The notes beneath the pieces were generated by a model that was not told the DNA's origin, searched no databases, and saw nothing but the letters and a program-made list of their open reading frames with translations. DNA of 5,769 nt from assembly GCA_023392755.1 (NCBI GenBank), contig JAEWNM010000246.1, forward strand, positions 1-5,769, read 5' to 3'. Each line of letters begins with the position of its first letter. Position 1 is the stretch's first letter. Below, piece after piece: positions 5,594 to 5,769 of this stretch. Made by a program: the position numbers and the translations under genes. Origin of the DNA: Bacillota bacterium (lineage in GTDB: Bacteria > Bacillota > Clostridia > Christensenellales > Aristaeellaceae).

Positions 5594-5769
5594 ATGGCCA
5601 TCCTGACAAAAAAGCCCCTGTTCAACCCGGAGGGTGACACGCAAATCCATCTTCGGCGCATGATCGGCGGCAATACCACCAACCTCAACGATTTCAACAA
5701 CGTCAAGTATGCCTGGGCCAGCGATTGGTACAGGCAGGCCATGAATAATTTTTGGATTCCCGAAGAAAT
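5594..5769 (+). CDS. nrdB: Ribonucleoside-diphosphate reductase, small (beta) subunit, N-terminal part, cut by window edge
   Basis: The first 58 codons of a gene that continues past the right edge. The translation begins MAILTKKPLFNPEGDTQ and contains RRMIGGNTTNLNDFNNVKYAW followed by WYRQAMNNFWIPEE. The NFWIPEE segment, preceded by a tryptophan/tyrosine helix, is characteristic of the N-terminus of class I small subunits, which are ferritin-like proteins that hold the metal cofactor and radical. The metal ligands and the radical tyrosine lie outside the window, so the cofactor type (di-iron, di-manganese or mixed) cannot be read. The gene follows the large subunit by 26 bp, with no nrdI or nrdH between them, and both are surely made together as an alpha/beta enzyme. 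The assignment rests on the N-terminal motif and its position beside the large subunit. Confidence 0.92.
   Translation, partial: MAILTKKPLFNPEGDTQIHLRRMIGGNTTNLNDFNNVKYAWASDWYRQAMNNFWIPEE

Overview
This window looks like a chromosomal housekeeping region of a low-to-middle-GC Bacillota (Firmicutes) bacterium, most likely a Clostridia-type anaerobe; I cannot name the genus. The reasons are a tRNA-sensing T-box leader (a regulator found mainly in Bacillota), strong AGGAGG ribosome binding sites, a perfect sigma-A promoter and the protein types encoded. Base composition is moderately GC-rich by eye. I see no mobile elements, CRISPR arrays, tRNA or rRNA genes.

Left half (1-2970, minus strand): one transcription unit reads right to left. 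A consensus promoter (TTGACA, 17-base spacer, TATAAT) at 2942-2970 drives a T-box leader of about 275 bases with a readable tyrosine specifier codon (UAC, 2844-2846), an antiterminator with the UGGU tRNA-acceptor-binding bulge, and an overlapping intrinsic terminator with a U-tract. Behind it come a fold-type I PLP aminotransferase (1442-2632), tyrosyl-tRNA synthetase tyrS (200-1426) and the start of a YigZ/IMPACT-family gene (1-203, cut by the window edge). The spacings are 15 bp and a 4-base ATGA overlap, so the three genes are probably co-transcribed and rise together when uncharged tRNA-Tyr accumulates. The shared tyrosine control suggests that the aminotransferase acts on tyrosine or its keto acid.

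Right half (about 2971-5769, plus strand): a divergent unit encodes class I ribonucleotide reductase. The large subunit (3051-5567) has an N-terminal ATP-cone, a probable second degenerate cone, all the catalytic cysteines, the radical-transfer Tyr-Tyr pair and a C-terminal CxxC. It is followed 26 bp later by the start of the small radical-generating subunit (5594 to the edge). Together they would make deoxyribonucleoside diphosphates for DNA synthesis.

The two units are divergently transcribed from a short shared region of about 80 bp (2971-3050). The nrd promoter in it is not obvious. Most of the window is ordinary core genome. The most informative parts are the tyrosine T-box with its rearranged but compensated antiterminator, the aminotransferase placed under it, and the duplicated cone architecture of the reductase.
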